16,632 bases of DNA from Thermomucor indicae-seudaticae (GCA_000787465.1 JSYX01000700.1:1-16632), one strand, 5' to 3'. Shown: positions 1 through 9,584, counted from the first letter of the stretch. Program-made: numbers and translations. Notes: generated by a model from the letters alone, not told the origin.

Positions 1-36
1 GGTTCCTTTCAAGAAAGTTTACCCCGCAGACGCGAA

Positions 37-314
37 GTGTAAAGGTCTCGGTGTAAAATTTATCTGGGATGTAAATGCGAATAGTTTAAGCATCAATCGC
101 ACTCGTGTTTATCGTTACATACACGTAAACGTCGATTATAAAGTTCTTTTGGCTGTAGCCTGAGAGGGTTAAAGTGGAGAAGTCTACTAGATGTAAAGCC
201 TAGGTGTAAAATTCCTGGGTGTAAAGGTCTAGGTGTAATTTTTTATAATTCGGTTTATACTGTGTAACACGACTTTTACACCGAGATTACACCCAGATTA
301 CCCAGATTACACCT
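37..314. repeat. GGTGTAA / TTACACC repeat cluster, possible transposon terminal repeats
   Basis: Short units built on GGTGTAA recur in direct orientation at 37-60 and 190-240 (GTGTAAAGGTCT followed by A/C and GGTGTAA in both blocks). They recur inverted, as TTACACC, at 273-314. The blocks 213-236 and 273-298 could pair across a loop of about 36 bases. No coding potential is evident here. The coding-like part of a transposase fragment begins roughly 200 bases further on, so these may be remains of the terminal inverted repeats of a DNA transposon or a foldback element. That link is inference; the repeats themselves are seen directly. Confidence 0.6.
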
Positions 315-383
315 TTTTCCCCTCACCCTTTCGCCAACTGTTGAAAATGATCCAAGAGTGAATTTCGCATTTCCCAAAAATAG

Positions 384-1019
384 ATTTCGTGTGCTTACAA
401 ATCAGATGTCGCATTTCCAGAAGGTCTTGTCGCACAACAAATTAGAGTACGTACTCATTTTCGTCACCGGCTTTCCTCCTTCCTACCACATCGCACATTT
501 GAAGTACCACATCACACAATTCAAGATGAAGTTCAGTTTTTCTATGAAGACGGACAAGGAAATGTCGCCGACGAGCATGGCATGCCTGAGCCCATGGACT
601 ATGTCGTTGACGGAGAGCAGTATGCTCTTGAAACGGTAAGTTCTTACACGCAATACTTGCGCAATATGCCTCGGCAGAGCGACCGTGGACCAGAGGCTAT
701 GCAGATTGAAAATGCATGGAAGTATGTAGACGTTCGCATGAAAGAAGCGTCTGCCAAACGAGCGTACACGCTGTACACGGATCAGGAGAAGGCTAAGTTC
801 TTCAAACTGATGTTTGAGAAGCGTTTGAATGCCTCAGCTGCTGCTAAGCAGTTGGGAATTCATGTTCGTACGGCGCAGAGATGGGCCAAACAGTATGAAA
901 GAGAACCTGACAGCATTTTCGAGAAGCCTAAGAAGAACGGTTGCCCGTGGTTATCCATTGGCAGGGAGACTGTCGCCAATGCCGGCTGCCGGGCTCCAAG
1001 GCAAGCTGGACTCATTTGA
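384..1019 (+). pseudogene. truncated transposase, N-terminal helix-turn-helix part
   Basis: An uninterrupted frame runs from 384, just after a TAG, to the TGA at 1017-1019; its first ATG is at 582. Residues upstream of that ATG (EVQFFYEDGQGNVADEHG) look coding, so either the true start or an upstream exon lies further 5'. The middle contains AAAKQLGIHVRTAQRWAKQY, a helix-turn-helix of the homeodomain-like type found at the N-terminus of Tc1/mariner-like (DDE_3) transposases common in Mucorales genomes. After PKKNG (about 940) the similarity I recognise stops: no DDE catalytic domain follows, and the last residues look like read-through of unrelated sequence. It is therefore most likely a 3'-truncated, inactive copy. 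A domesticated DNA-binding protein is a less likely alternative. Family assignment is from memory of the motif and was not searched. Confidence 0.55.
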
Positions 1020-1784
1020 ATCATTTAGCAACCATCTTTACTAAACATAAATACAGAGCTGTTGCAATCCCTCTTGGACAACACAATGCCCAATTATACG
1101 AAATTCATTGAGAAGAATGAGAAGTTTTCAGAGTAGCACACGACGCGAAAGACGGGAGAGGATTTAGAGAGGATATAGAAGAAGAGGTTTCTGAAGGAAG
1201 GCCGTCGATTGAACAAGATTACAAAGGTACATTCTACTGTGCTGAATGAGTTATTGTTTCCACTGAATAAGTCCATTAGGTGCCAGGAAAGGAGAAGAGG
1301 GTGGATCTCTGGCAGGCGATTGCGCAGAATGTTGCTGTGAGATACCAGTAGGTATATCGCTGTAGTAGTTTGCTTGAGGATGTTTCTTAACGTCGATAAA
1401 ACAGAGATTGACGATGTTATGCCACGAGGAAGCAGTCTTGAAGACGCAACGAGTTGTGATCACGATTGTCAACAAGCGGCTCTGCGGTCAAGGACAGGGA
1501 GAGAACGAAGCTGCTGATAGTAGTGACGACAGTGACAGTGACAGTGACAGTAGCGAGGGGTCGCTCGAACCCAGAAGCTCTCCTGAGCCAGAGAGCGGGC
1601 ATGGGGTTGGTGAAGTTGTGTAACTGTTTTGCAGTATTCTAATGGATAGTATAGTGGCGAGTAGATGGTACAAATATCATCAATCTGCTCAACTCCTTTA
1701 GGAGTGATTGGGTACGCAAGTTCAACGATGGTGAATCTCTTTCTTCGACCGAATTGCTAGCGTTGAACTTTGTATACAGACAAT
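1020..1784. other. unassigned stretch with no supported gene
   Basis: Only short open frames occur here. The most noticeable, on + near 1408-1623, encodes an acidic Ser/Asp-rich tail driven by a hexanucleotide repeat at 1524-1553. No start context, intron signals or recognisable domain support a gene. It may be decayed transposon sequence downstream of the transposase fragment. Confidence 0.4.
1524..1553 (+). repeat. GACAGT-type simple repeat
   Basis: About four to five tandem copies of a GACAGT hexamer. In one + frame they read as alternating Ser-Asp. It is a microsatellite-like run with no further function visible. Confidence 0.8.
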
Positions 1785-2347
1785 CCCTGTTAATTTCACC
1801 TTTTTCCGAGAAAACATAGTGTCGATATTCACATCCCCGCTTATTTCACTTTCACTTTGAAACCGCATTTGTGAATCCTAGGCGGGTCTTACACAAAAGA
1901 ACTGATATATACGCTATTAGAAAATGATGCTACTTTATTGGTGTGAAAAACTTTCGACGGTGGACAGCTTGCTGAAAAATCCTTACTCAGACCGTGCCGC
2001 AGGCCACGCAGCACACGCTTGATCTCAATATGCTGTCCTTCGTCCAAGAATTCTATGACAGCACCGTTCCTCGCTGTTTTCTTTCTCTTACTCTGACGTA
2101 TTGCTGAAACGAGGCGATCTGTCTCATTTGATTCTATGATATTCTACCTTCATAGAGACGTTTCTGTTCGATGCAGTTCCTTCCTCAAAGATCTTGTTGA
2201 ACAGAAGATGTAGTAAAGCAATGGCTTGGTGTTTGTCAACTCTAGATGCAGAAATCTGAATTGCTGAAGATTTTCTGCAAAATGTTTTACCAACAAGGAA
2301 GATCGGATGGCAAACCCTCGATAATTTCACTCCCCGTTAATTTCACC
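1785..2347 (+). repeat. dispersed 16-bp motif CCCCGTTAATTTCACC (four copies)
   Basis: Four same-orientation near-copies are present: 1785-1800 (CCCTGTTAATTTCACC), 1835-1850 (CCCCGCTTATTTCACT), 2315-2330 (CCCTCGATAATTTCAC) and 2332-2347 (CCCCGTTAATTTCACC). They form two pairs that bracket about 465 bases without a gene. This could be the subterminal repeats of a non-autonomous element. I see no inverted copies and no target-site duplication, so the type of element is open. Confidence 0.55.
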
Positions 2348-2650
2348 TTGTGATGGAACGGAAAATAAACCGTAAAGGTCCGTTACACGCTGTTCAAGAA
2401 ACTTGAAGAAAATAGTAAAAGTTGTTATAGAGTAAAGTAAAATAAACCCTTTTGGCTCAAAAGACAAGAAATAAACTTTTAGTAGAAAAAGATCTCTGTT
2501 TATTGCCATCGCGCTTTTTGGTACTTTTATGCAAACAACTAGTGATCGAGAATTGCAATTAACTGATTTTTACGTTTTATACTTTTTCAAACTTTTATAA
2601 CAGCCTTTTTCCCGGGAATAGCCATTGCGAAATCAACAGGGATCGTCTGT
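2348..2650. other. AT-rich stretch, nothing recognised
   Basis: AT-rich sequence with runs of A and T and no frame worth supporting on either strand. No RNA gene or clear repeat is visible. Confidence 0.4.
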
Positions 2651-3286
2651 ATGTTAGCCTCAGTTGCGGAAGTGTGGGGGGACAAAAATCACTGCAGATT
2701 TCGCAAGCATCTCGATAATAGAGTGCGCCCGCAAAGAGCTATTCGCTACGAGGGAAGCAGAAATCTGGTTATCATTTACAACGGAGAGCTGAAAGCTTAC
2801 GATAGTCATCCAAGAAAGTCAAAATGGCCTTTCATGACGAAACAAGAAGCATTTTACGCAATGATCCCAAGCTTGCGTTCAGAGCGCGCGATCGTCGTCG
2901 AAAACGATCGTGCAAATCCACACCGGCTGACTATATCTTTCAACAATTCCAGGAGCTGACGAGGCCGCATATTAGCATTTTCAATGGGTTCTGCCAACAG
3001 CTGGCACTAACAGAAGCAGAGCATCCTCGAAGGACATCTGCCGCACACAAAAAATTTTATTTTGACAGCGGATCGGAGCAAACTGGTCTTTGAATTTGAT
3101 AATTTACATACAATATTCCAAATGGATTTTCTTGAGGATAGATTGATTATCTCTGATCCATCCGATTCCTATAACGATTATCATCGTATATACTGTTCCG
3201 CAGTGAACACCTTCGTGACAAAAACTAAGTTGGCACATTTGCATAAGAAACTTCATGATCACGCTGAATCTGCCTGGACGCTTTAA
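2651..3286 (+). pseudogene. frameshifted coding-like remnant, unknown family
   Basis: Three overlapping + frames look coding one after another. The first is frame 2 from the ATG at 2651 (with RYEGSRNLVIIYNGELKAYD). The second is frame 1 around 2930-3093 (with YIFQQFQELTRPHISIFNGF). The third is frame 2 again around 3062-3286 (with FDNLHTIFQMDFLEDRLIIS). The switches do not sit at good donor and acceptor sites, so a decayed gene fits better than a spliced one. I do not recognise the protein. Given the transposase fragment and repeats nearby, a former transposon or orphan gene is plausible. The frame switches are seen; decay is inference. Confidence 0.3.
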
Positions 3287-5040
3287 GAAAGGCCACGTCA
3301 AGAGCCGTAACGGACAAAATATCACCACTGCGAACGTGCATTACCTTCGGTTGTGGTATTTCTCTGACCTAAGAGAGAATTTTCTGCCGGAAATAATTAT
3401 TAATACGACATGATCTAAAGCACTACGAAAATCGTATAAACGTGCTTAGAATTACCATTAGTAGATAGTGGACTGATCATAATACTGTATATCTTGATAA
3501 CCTGCAGAGCCGTGGTACCTTTGAAACAAACCAAGGACCACCGGATAGTCTTCTGTTCTCGAGCCAACCAACCAGGGTAATCAGTATATCGAGCGGGTAC
3601 GGTATCGTCCTTCGATAGCAAACAGAAGGCTGCAATAAAAATATCGCATATTGGTGAATGTTCATTTGTGGGGTGATGCTGATAGCTCACATATCCTCAA
3701 TTTAATTAAGTAGGGATTCCGGGAACTCTATGTTGTCGCAATTGAAGTTCGGAAACGACGCTATCAAATTGGACACATTAGAGGTTGCTTCTGCTCGAAA
3801 TCGCTTTTTAGAATTGTACAATCGGTCCGGAAACAATAACTTTTAAGCACGCATTCACATTTGAAACTAGTGACGTTGCTAGTCTGACTGAGTAAAAGAC
3901 AAGGTCAGGCTTCCACTTGTCACATTTGTATCCCTGCAAACGGTGTTTAGTAGGCTTCCCTTGGCGAACAGCCTTACGAATCTGTTTCCCACGACGGAGG
4001 AGTTCAAGCTATGTATACTTTGGTCAAACTTGGCCCAAATACTGAAAACGACTTTATGGATGTGGGACTGCTGACCCAATCCGGTTGATATGCTAAAGAA
4101 GTTGCTCAGGGGACTTAAAGTTCAACTTCCCGCCGTCCACTGAACTGAACTCAATGAATATGTGAGGGTTCCAAGAGCGTGCCGATAAGCTCATCCTGCG
4201 TCATCAATAAATACTGTCAAACCTGGTTATAAGCACCAATTTTTTTCGCCTGTTTTTGAGCGCAAAGTATCAGCTTTGTATTTAGATCTTCGATGATGGT
4301 GATTATAACCGGATCAACCGACACGCGTAATAACGCAGGACGCAAATGTAGCCGGGAAAGTCTGCTTGTTACAGTTCAAATGTGCTTCAAATCAGACGTG
4401 CTTAATAGCTAGGTTTGCCTGTAAAGGTCTGGTCAAAAAGATACCACCGAAATTTTTACTGAGTATCATTCGAACACCTTTTTTTCCGTTTTTTACTAAG
4501 CAAGTCATAGTTTCTAACTTAACAGAACTTTTTCCTGAGACATTTTTACATATCTTTTCTTAATGGACCAAGTAGCTAACAGCGAGCTTTACCCTCATAT
4601 ACGCATTGGCGCTGCCTTGTCGGTGGATAAACAGTCTAATCTTTCTGAAATGACCGGCTCAAAGACGGGAAAAGACAGTTGAGGAAAACAGAGAGCATCA
4701 CCGCAAGAAAGAAGACGCTGTAGAAGTTGCAGATGACTAGGATATGGATGCCAAAGATGCAGAGGATACATACAGAATAAAGATGCGTTGAATCCTCGAA
4801 AATCTTTCGAAATTTCGACCTTTCACTTTTGCCATTAAGTGAAGTCCTCGGAAAAAGAATGTTATCGAGCTGAAAATGCAGGAAATGAGAGTTGGGAGGT
4901 CGTAGATTACTCTGACGCTCAAAAAAGGTGGCATTTTTAAAAGAATTCCTGCAGAAATACGCCAATCTTTTGTAGGTGGTATCTTTTTGACCAGACCTAT
5001 ACAGGTAAATAAGCCAATAGTTTTAGTTGTGGTGGCGTTG
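3287..5040. other. long intergenic or decayed region without a supported gene
   Basis: Only short frames occur on both strands. A few stretches read like old coding sequence, for example + near 3730-3846 (beginning MLSQLKFGNDAIKLDTLEVA) and + near 3893-4060. None has a start, a stop and splice signals that make a model. The stretch also holds the inverted repeat at 4225-4310. I see no tRNA or rRNA. Confidence 0.4.
4225..4310. repeat. 14-bp inverted repeat pair GGTTATAAGCACCA ... TGGTGATTATAACC
   Basis: The left arm at 4225-4238 and the right arm at 4297-4310 match in inverted orientation at 13 of 14 positions, with 58 bases between them. The size and layout fit a very short MITE-like element or a solo foldback. 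No target-site duplication is obvious, and no transposase is encoded between the arms. Confidence 0.6.
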
Positions 5041-5132
5041 CTGGGTTACAAGAAAAAAGTTACCGTGTGCGCGCGTTCCCTCGTCATTTTCCAACAACTC
5101 TTCATTTCCCTTTTCTTCCCTTCGTCTAGCTA
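5041..5132 (+). promoter_or_regulatory. CT-rich leader / promoter-proximal region of the gene at 5133
   Basis: The bases before the ATG at 5133 are strongly pyrimidine-rich (runs such as TTTCCCTTTTCTTCCC), as is typical just upstream of start codons in filamentous fungi. It supports the chosen start. No TATA box or specific operator is recognised. Confidence 0.4.
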
Positions 5133-6841
5133 ATGACATCTTCATCGCTTGACAATCCCTGTTTGATACGATCGACTGAGGTCAGACTACATCAACCACA
5201 AGCCGAAGACATTTTGTGCGACGAGCATTTGCTGGATCTTTTCCGCATTGTCAGGCAGGTCCTGCACAAAAAGAAGAGGGACCCAGCAAAATTGGCCAAG
5301 TTGTTTTTTTGCTTATCCTATGCTCTGGGTGATAAAGTCAAGTTTCATAAACCTGTTCATGAAACCCAAATCTATTTTGAGGACAAGTGCAATATTGGTG
5401 TTCATGCTGTACAGTTACCAAGAAGCAGCACTTGCTGCTGCGTCGATCCTGGCGTTCTCGCGTCTGATAACAATAACCACAAATGGCCTGACTCTGCATC
5501 CTTATCGTCGTCTTCCTCTTCCTATTCTTTTTCTTCATCATCTCCTTTACCAAGAATGTTTCCTCTTACCAGTAGCCAACAACAACAACAGCAATCAGCC
5601 GTTGCCGACCCTTATACTGTTCGCCCGTATACCAACATTTGCTTATTACACCCTGACGTCAACAACACAGACGCGTCCACTGCTCGTCCAGCAACCGAGA
5701 GCTATGCAAGAGCGGATGCGTTACCTCCTTCTAATGAAAAAGAAGGCGAGTTCGTCATGGAACCCAAGCAGCGTGGATTTTATTATCAGGATGGTCGTAT
5801 TACCCGCGAGCCAGCGCTGCTGCAGCGCTATGCCGAACAAGGCATATTGACGCATGCATCAATTGTGCGGAAACGAAAGCATCACCAGACTGTCGATGTG
5901 CCTTTGCAGACACCCGTCAAGAAACCCAAAATACCGCATCGACACGGCGAATTCGAACAACGACGTACGAGTGAACCAGAATCTTTTCTTGCCTGTTCTT
6001 TCTAAATGTACAAATCATCTCTTCTATAGGTGATGATATATTGGGACGCCTGCGTAATATCTCGATGGCAGATTTAGAGCAGAAAGCACAGCGCCTACCA
6101 TCCGATTACTCTCTGGCCATTGAGCGAGCCGAACTGCCACCGCCTGGTACAATACCAAACGCATTATCGGCAGAAGAAGCCGCGGAACTTTTGCAGCCCT
6201 CGTTGCGAATCCTGACAAGTCATTCGAATATGAAACCGCATCTGGAAACGGGCATGAACCAGAACGGCATATACTACAATACGGACTATTTCCGACTTTA
6301 TCTGGCGTTTGAGCAGTTTCAAAAGACGTTTGCAGCCCTGTTTCCAAATGAAGTGGTCCACATCCCCGAATGGACCGGCGAAGGTGGAACAGGAGGCGAA
6401 CAACAGCAGCAGGACCGGGATCGGGACCGGAATGCAAACATGAAGGCCTATCGGGTATGGATCGAGCCGCTGCTGACAGAGAGCAACTGGGCAGCGTTTC
6501 GACGGAACATTGTGGTGGGCGAGCGGATCATGCAATTGACCAAGGTCGTGGGTCAGGGCATTCTACTGATGACCAAGGAATTGAGTGGATCCAAATTACA
6601 CTTGACTTTTACGAACAGTGAATGGGATGAATTTATCAATGGGCTCTGCTCTGGACGGTGGGATCACGCGACGAATAATAATGGCGCCGGTCAGGGCACC
6701 GCCACGACAAGGTCTGCTCTGGTAGCCGAGTTACGGTTAAAGCTTGCGACGCAGTACTGGTTCCGACCTGACGGACATATTGTTCCGCCAGAGGAAAGAC
6801 GAGCCATACTTGCTGCTGAAAATAACACGTCCCTGATGTAA
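5133..6841 (+). CDS. probable nuclear protein of unknown function (two exons)
   Basis: Model: exons 5133-5964 and 6030-6841 with a 65-bp intron (GTACGA ... CTATAG, CTAAAT-like branch site), giving 547 residues. An alternative donor six bases downstream (5971, GTGAAC) is also in phase and would give 549. Exon 2 resumes as DDILGRLRNISMADLEQKAQ. The N-terminal ~90 residues are ordered-looking. They are followed by a poly-Ser stretch (about 127-140), a run of six Gln (about 150), and a basic bipartite patch (VRKRKHH ... VKKPKIPHRH, about 246-273) that looks like a nuclear localisation signal. The C-terminal ~250 residues look globular, with NIVVGERIMQLTKVVGQGIL and TNSEWDEFINGL, interrupted by a Gln/Asp-Arg tract. 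I do not recognise the family; a Mucoromycota-restricted nuclear or regulatory protein is my best inference. It is tandem with the MFS gene, 121 bp upstream of it. Confidence 0.8.
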
Positions 6842-6962
6842 AGGCGGTATCTGTCGGCGGTTGAAGTGCATGCATCAAGAACCCCTGATTTATGTATAAA
6901 GACGAAGTCGTTGCATCTGGCTCCTCTTTTCTCCCTTCTTTTGCTTTCTTTCTCCCCTCGTA
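6842..6962 (+). promoter_or_regulatory. short intergenic / promoter region of the MFS gene
   Basis: These 121 bases separate the upstream stop codon from the MFS start. The last 50 are CT-rich (TTTTCTCCCTTCTTTTGC and similar), matching the leader seen before the gene at 5133. Terminator and promoter must share this gap. Confidence 0.4.
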
Positions 6963-8707
6963 ATGGATCCAGAGGAAAAACCAGGTTTGCCATCGCCCGA
7001 AGAAGAGAAAAAGATTGTGCGTGCTCTGGATTCGCGTTTACTGTCTGTTCTCTGGCTATTCTATCTCTTTGACTTCCTGGACAGGGCGAATATAGGCAAC
7101 GCAAAGTACGGGTTCACCACTCTTTTGTTGCAAGATATTCTAATGTTTGTACGTTCCTGTAACATAGAATAGGCGGTCTACCGGAAGACTTAAACGTATG
7201 CCATCCATTGATCTTGTCGGTGTACAGTAAGGGAAGGCTAACTTGTACGTGGCGCTAGCTTATGCCCACACAGCTTGATACAGCCATCTCAGCATTTTAT
7301 ATTACCTATCTTGTCCTCCAAGTACTATCCAACCTTGTCTTGAAAAGGACGAATGCCGCGACCTGGCTATCGACAACTATGATTGCCTGGAGCATGTATG
7401 ATATATTGCAACAACCTTTTCTGGTTCGAATTCTATGGGTTCATGGATGATATATATTTAGCATTACACTGTTGACAGCTGCTGTCTCCAACTTTGCACA
7501 GCTTTTGACGGCTCGACTCTTTCTAGGGTTTGTCTCCTGTATTTTTTGCCAGTTTTACGTGTGTATAATATAACTTCTCGCTTCTTCGTCATAGCCTAGT
7601 GTAGAGTGGCTATATGGCAGGCAATTTGTTTCAGATATCGCGCGTATACAAGGCTGAGGAGACAGGCATCCGAGTTGCCGTGATCACCACAGCGGCGTTT
7701 GTGTCAGGCATCATTTCAGGCCTATTGGCTTACGGGACATCGTTTCTGGACGGTCAGCACGGTATAAAAGGATGGCGCTATCTGTTTATTGTCGAAGGCG
7801 CACCGTCGGCATTCCTCGGGATCCTGTCTTACTTTTTACTGTTCGACGATACCAACAAGGTGTCCTGGCTGACTGAGCAACAGAAACAGTGGCAACGGAT
7901 GCGGATACAGTACAATGATGATCATCACAGGGTCAGCTGGGCAGATGTCTTAGCAGCATGGCGATCTTGGAAGACTTGGGTCTTTTCGGTATTGCTGTTC
8001 CTAAATGCAGAATCCATGATCTGTCTATCAGTCTTTGAACCCACCTTGATCCATGCATTTGGGTTTTCGGTCCTCAATTCCCAGGCCCTTTCTGCGCCAA
8101 CGTATCTCGTGGGTGCTGTGATGGTCGTACCGGCTGGATATCTTGCGGATCGATATCATTGCCGGGTTTTCCTGACTGCACTTGGATTTGCCTTACTCAG
8201 TCTTGGATATGTCCTGCTGTTGGTTCTCAATGACACTTGGTGTAAGTCTTGTTTCGTTCCCTCTTTTCTGCCAGTGCGTTATAATGGACCAAGGATTTAT
8301 TAGCATTATATGGAGCACTGTTGATTGTGGGAGCAGGCATTGGCGTACAAGGTAAAAAAGGGAAGGATTGAGTTATCGGTCAAAAGAATTACTGGTTCGA
8401 AAGGACACAACAGCACCTTGTCTGCTAAGCTGGGCTGGCGTGAGTTTTGACAATCTCACTCAGAGAGCCGTGGCTATTGTGACCGTAACGACCATCGGCA
8501 GTACGGGTTCCGTTGTTGCATCTTACATATTTCCATTCACTGACAGACCTCATTACAGTAATGTCTATGCCATTCTTTCAGAAAGAACAAGGACTAACAT
8601 CGACATTTTGTTGTATAGATAAAGGCAAAATTATTAGTCTCGCATTTTCAGTAACAGGCTTCTTGATCACCATTCTCGTTTACTTTGTAATAAAGAAGAA
8701 AAAGTAA
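6963..8707 (+). CDS. MFS transporter, Dal5/Tna1-like anion:cation symporter family
   Basis: Model: exons 6963-7105, 7168-7195, 7259-7395, 7462-7527, 7607-8241, 8304-8351, 8414-8557 and 8619-8707; 429 residues with every junction in phase. Introns are 61-79 bp. The product is a plasma-membrane carrier; this family takes up allantoate, nicotinate, pantothenate and similar organic anions, and the substrate here cannot be told. Hallmarks are FDFLDRANIGNAKIGGLPED in TM1 and its loop, LDTAISAFYITYLVLQ in TM2, GWRYLFIVEGAPSAFLGIL in TM6 and APCLLSWAG in TM10. Twelve membrane segments can be counted, ending in a Lys-rich tail. Exon 2 is only 28 nt. Oddity: between TM4 and TM5 the family motif G-x-x-E-A-G is lost. 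Acceptor 7606 keeps the frame but shortens this loop by about four residues, while acceptors nearer the branch site (7594, 7599) run into stops. The gene may be slightly damaged. Confidence 0.88.
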
Positions 8708-8734
8708 ATAATACTTGTACTAAAGAATCATTTC
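8708..8734. other. 27-bp convergent intergenic gap
   Basis: This gap separates the stop of the + strand MFS gene from the stop of the - strand membrane-protein gene. Each gene's 3' untranslated region must run into the other's coding sequence, so the transcripts overlap as antisense tails. No separate terminator is visible. Confidence 0.7.
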
Positions 8735-9584
8735 TTAATATTGCTTCTTTTCTTCTTTCAAGCGAAGGATCAGATCTTTTCCGAGTACCCAGGCGATACA
8801 AGCTGGGACGACAATCCACGCACCATTAGGGACCTTTTTCGATAAGACAAGGTGGTTAATTAGTAATAGGAGCGCGTTATATATATACCATCAAAGGAAT
8901 ACATACCACCCAGACAAAGAAGTAGGTTGTCAATGTATTGTGACCCGTATGTTGCATTCCACTAAAGAACTCGACAAGCCAATACAAGATCGTTTTGGCT
9001 ACCGTCAAAGCCGCTGCCGTAAATCCGACAAGATTAGCAATTCCCATTTGACGTTCAGGAACGGGACGCGAAGCCATCCAGAGATACAAGAAATTGAGGA
9101 ACGTTTCCACCAAGTTCATGAATGCTAGCATATATGTATGATTCTTCTGAGGTCCTTCTTGTACCCGTACAGGCAATTACTTACCTTGTGCTCCCGTAAA
9201 CCCATCTCCGGCAGAATAGGCCTCGATGCCATAAAATGTGTCGATCTATCATCCCATTTTGTTTACTATCCGGCACTATATTCTTTGTTTATCTTCAATG
9301 TTTATCGTACGGTTCCATAGTAGTTGTAGGGTTTCCACAAAAAGTTCAATGATCCACCCTCCATGCTATACGGTCTGTTGTCCCTCATGGTTCAGAATGG
9401 GGTCCGTGGGCGTGGCCCGCCGTGTGTGCCATTTTACCTCAGCAGACAGTATCCAGCATCCTACATATTCAATGCTTAGCTCAATGGGTTAGCCAAAGCA
9501 ACGCCAAACTCAATTTACCCAAAGCACCACGACAGAACTTAGGAAGAACCAAGCTTGAATCCAAGCAGGCAACGATTGCAACAT
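8735..9584 (-). CDS. small multi-pass membrane protein, EXPERA/emopamil-binding-like
   Basis: Model on the complement: exons 9519-9584, 9438-9460, 9311-9374, 9185-9245, 8907-9124 and 8735-8833; 176 residues, all junctions in phase. Introns are 58-73 bp, and exon 2 is only 23 nt. It begins MLQSLPAWIQAWFFLSSVVV (TM1), then W-DAGYCLLR-PYSM at the junction of exons 1, 2 and 3. It continues YGIEAYSAGDGFTGAQ, FMNLVETFLNFLYLW (TM2), TAAALTVAKTILYWLVEFFS (TM3), GHN, and VVPNGAWIVVPACIAWVLGK (TM4), with a Lys-rich C-terminus suggesting ER retention. This order of motifs matches a conserved fungal family that I place with EXPERA/EBP-like ER membrane proteins; that placement is from memory and moderate. 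No catalytic role is claimed. A CT-rich leader precedes the start. Confidence 0.72.

Noticed and set aside
37..314. Possible CRISPR array or telomere-like repeat
   Set aside because: Units are short, irregular and present in both orientations, with no constant spacer length. The context is eukaryotic and next to a transposase remnant.
358..639. + strand 93-codon frame overlapping the transposase
   Set aside because: The overlapping frame (384-1019) has recognisable helix-turn-helix residues; this one is its shadow.
4636..4965. - strand 109-codon frame with a hydrophobic stretch
   Set aside because: No homology, poor start context and AT-driven Phe/Ile/Leu content; probably a chance frame.
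7415..7440. GGTTCGAATTC, resembling a tRNA T-loop
   Set aside because: It sits inside MFS intron 3 and has no surrounding cloverleaf.
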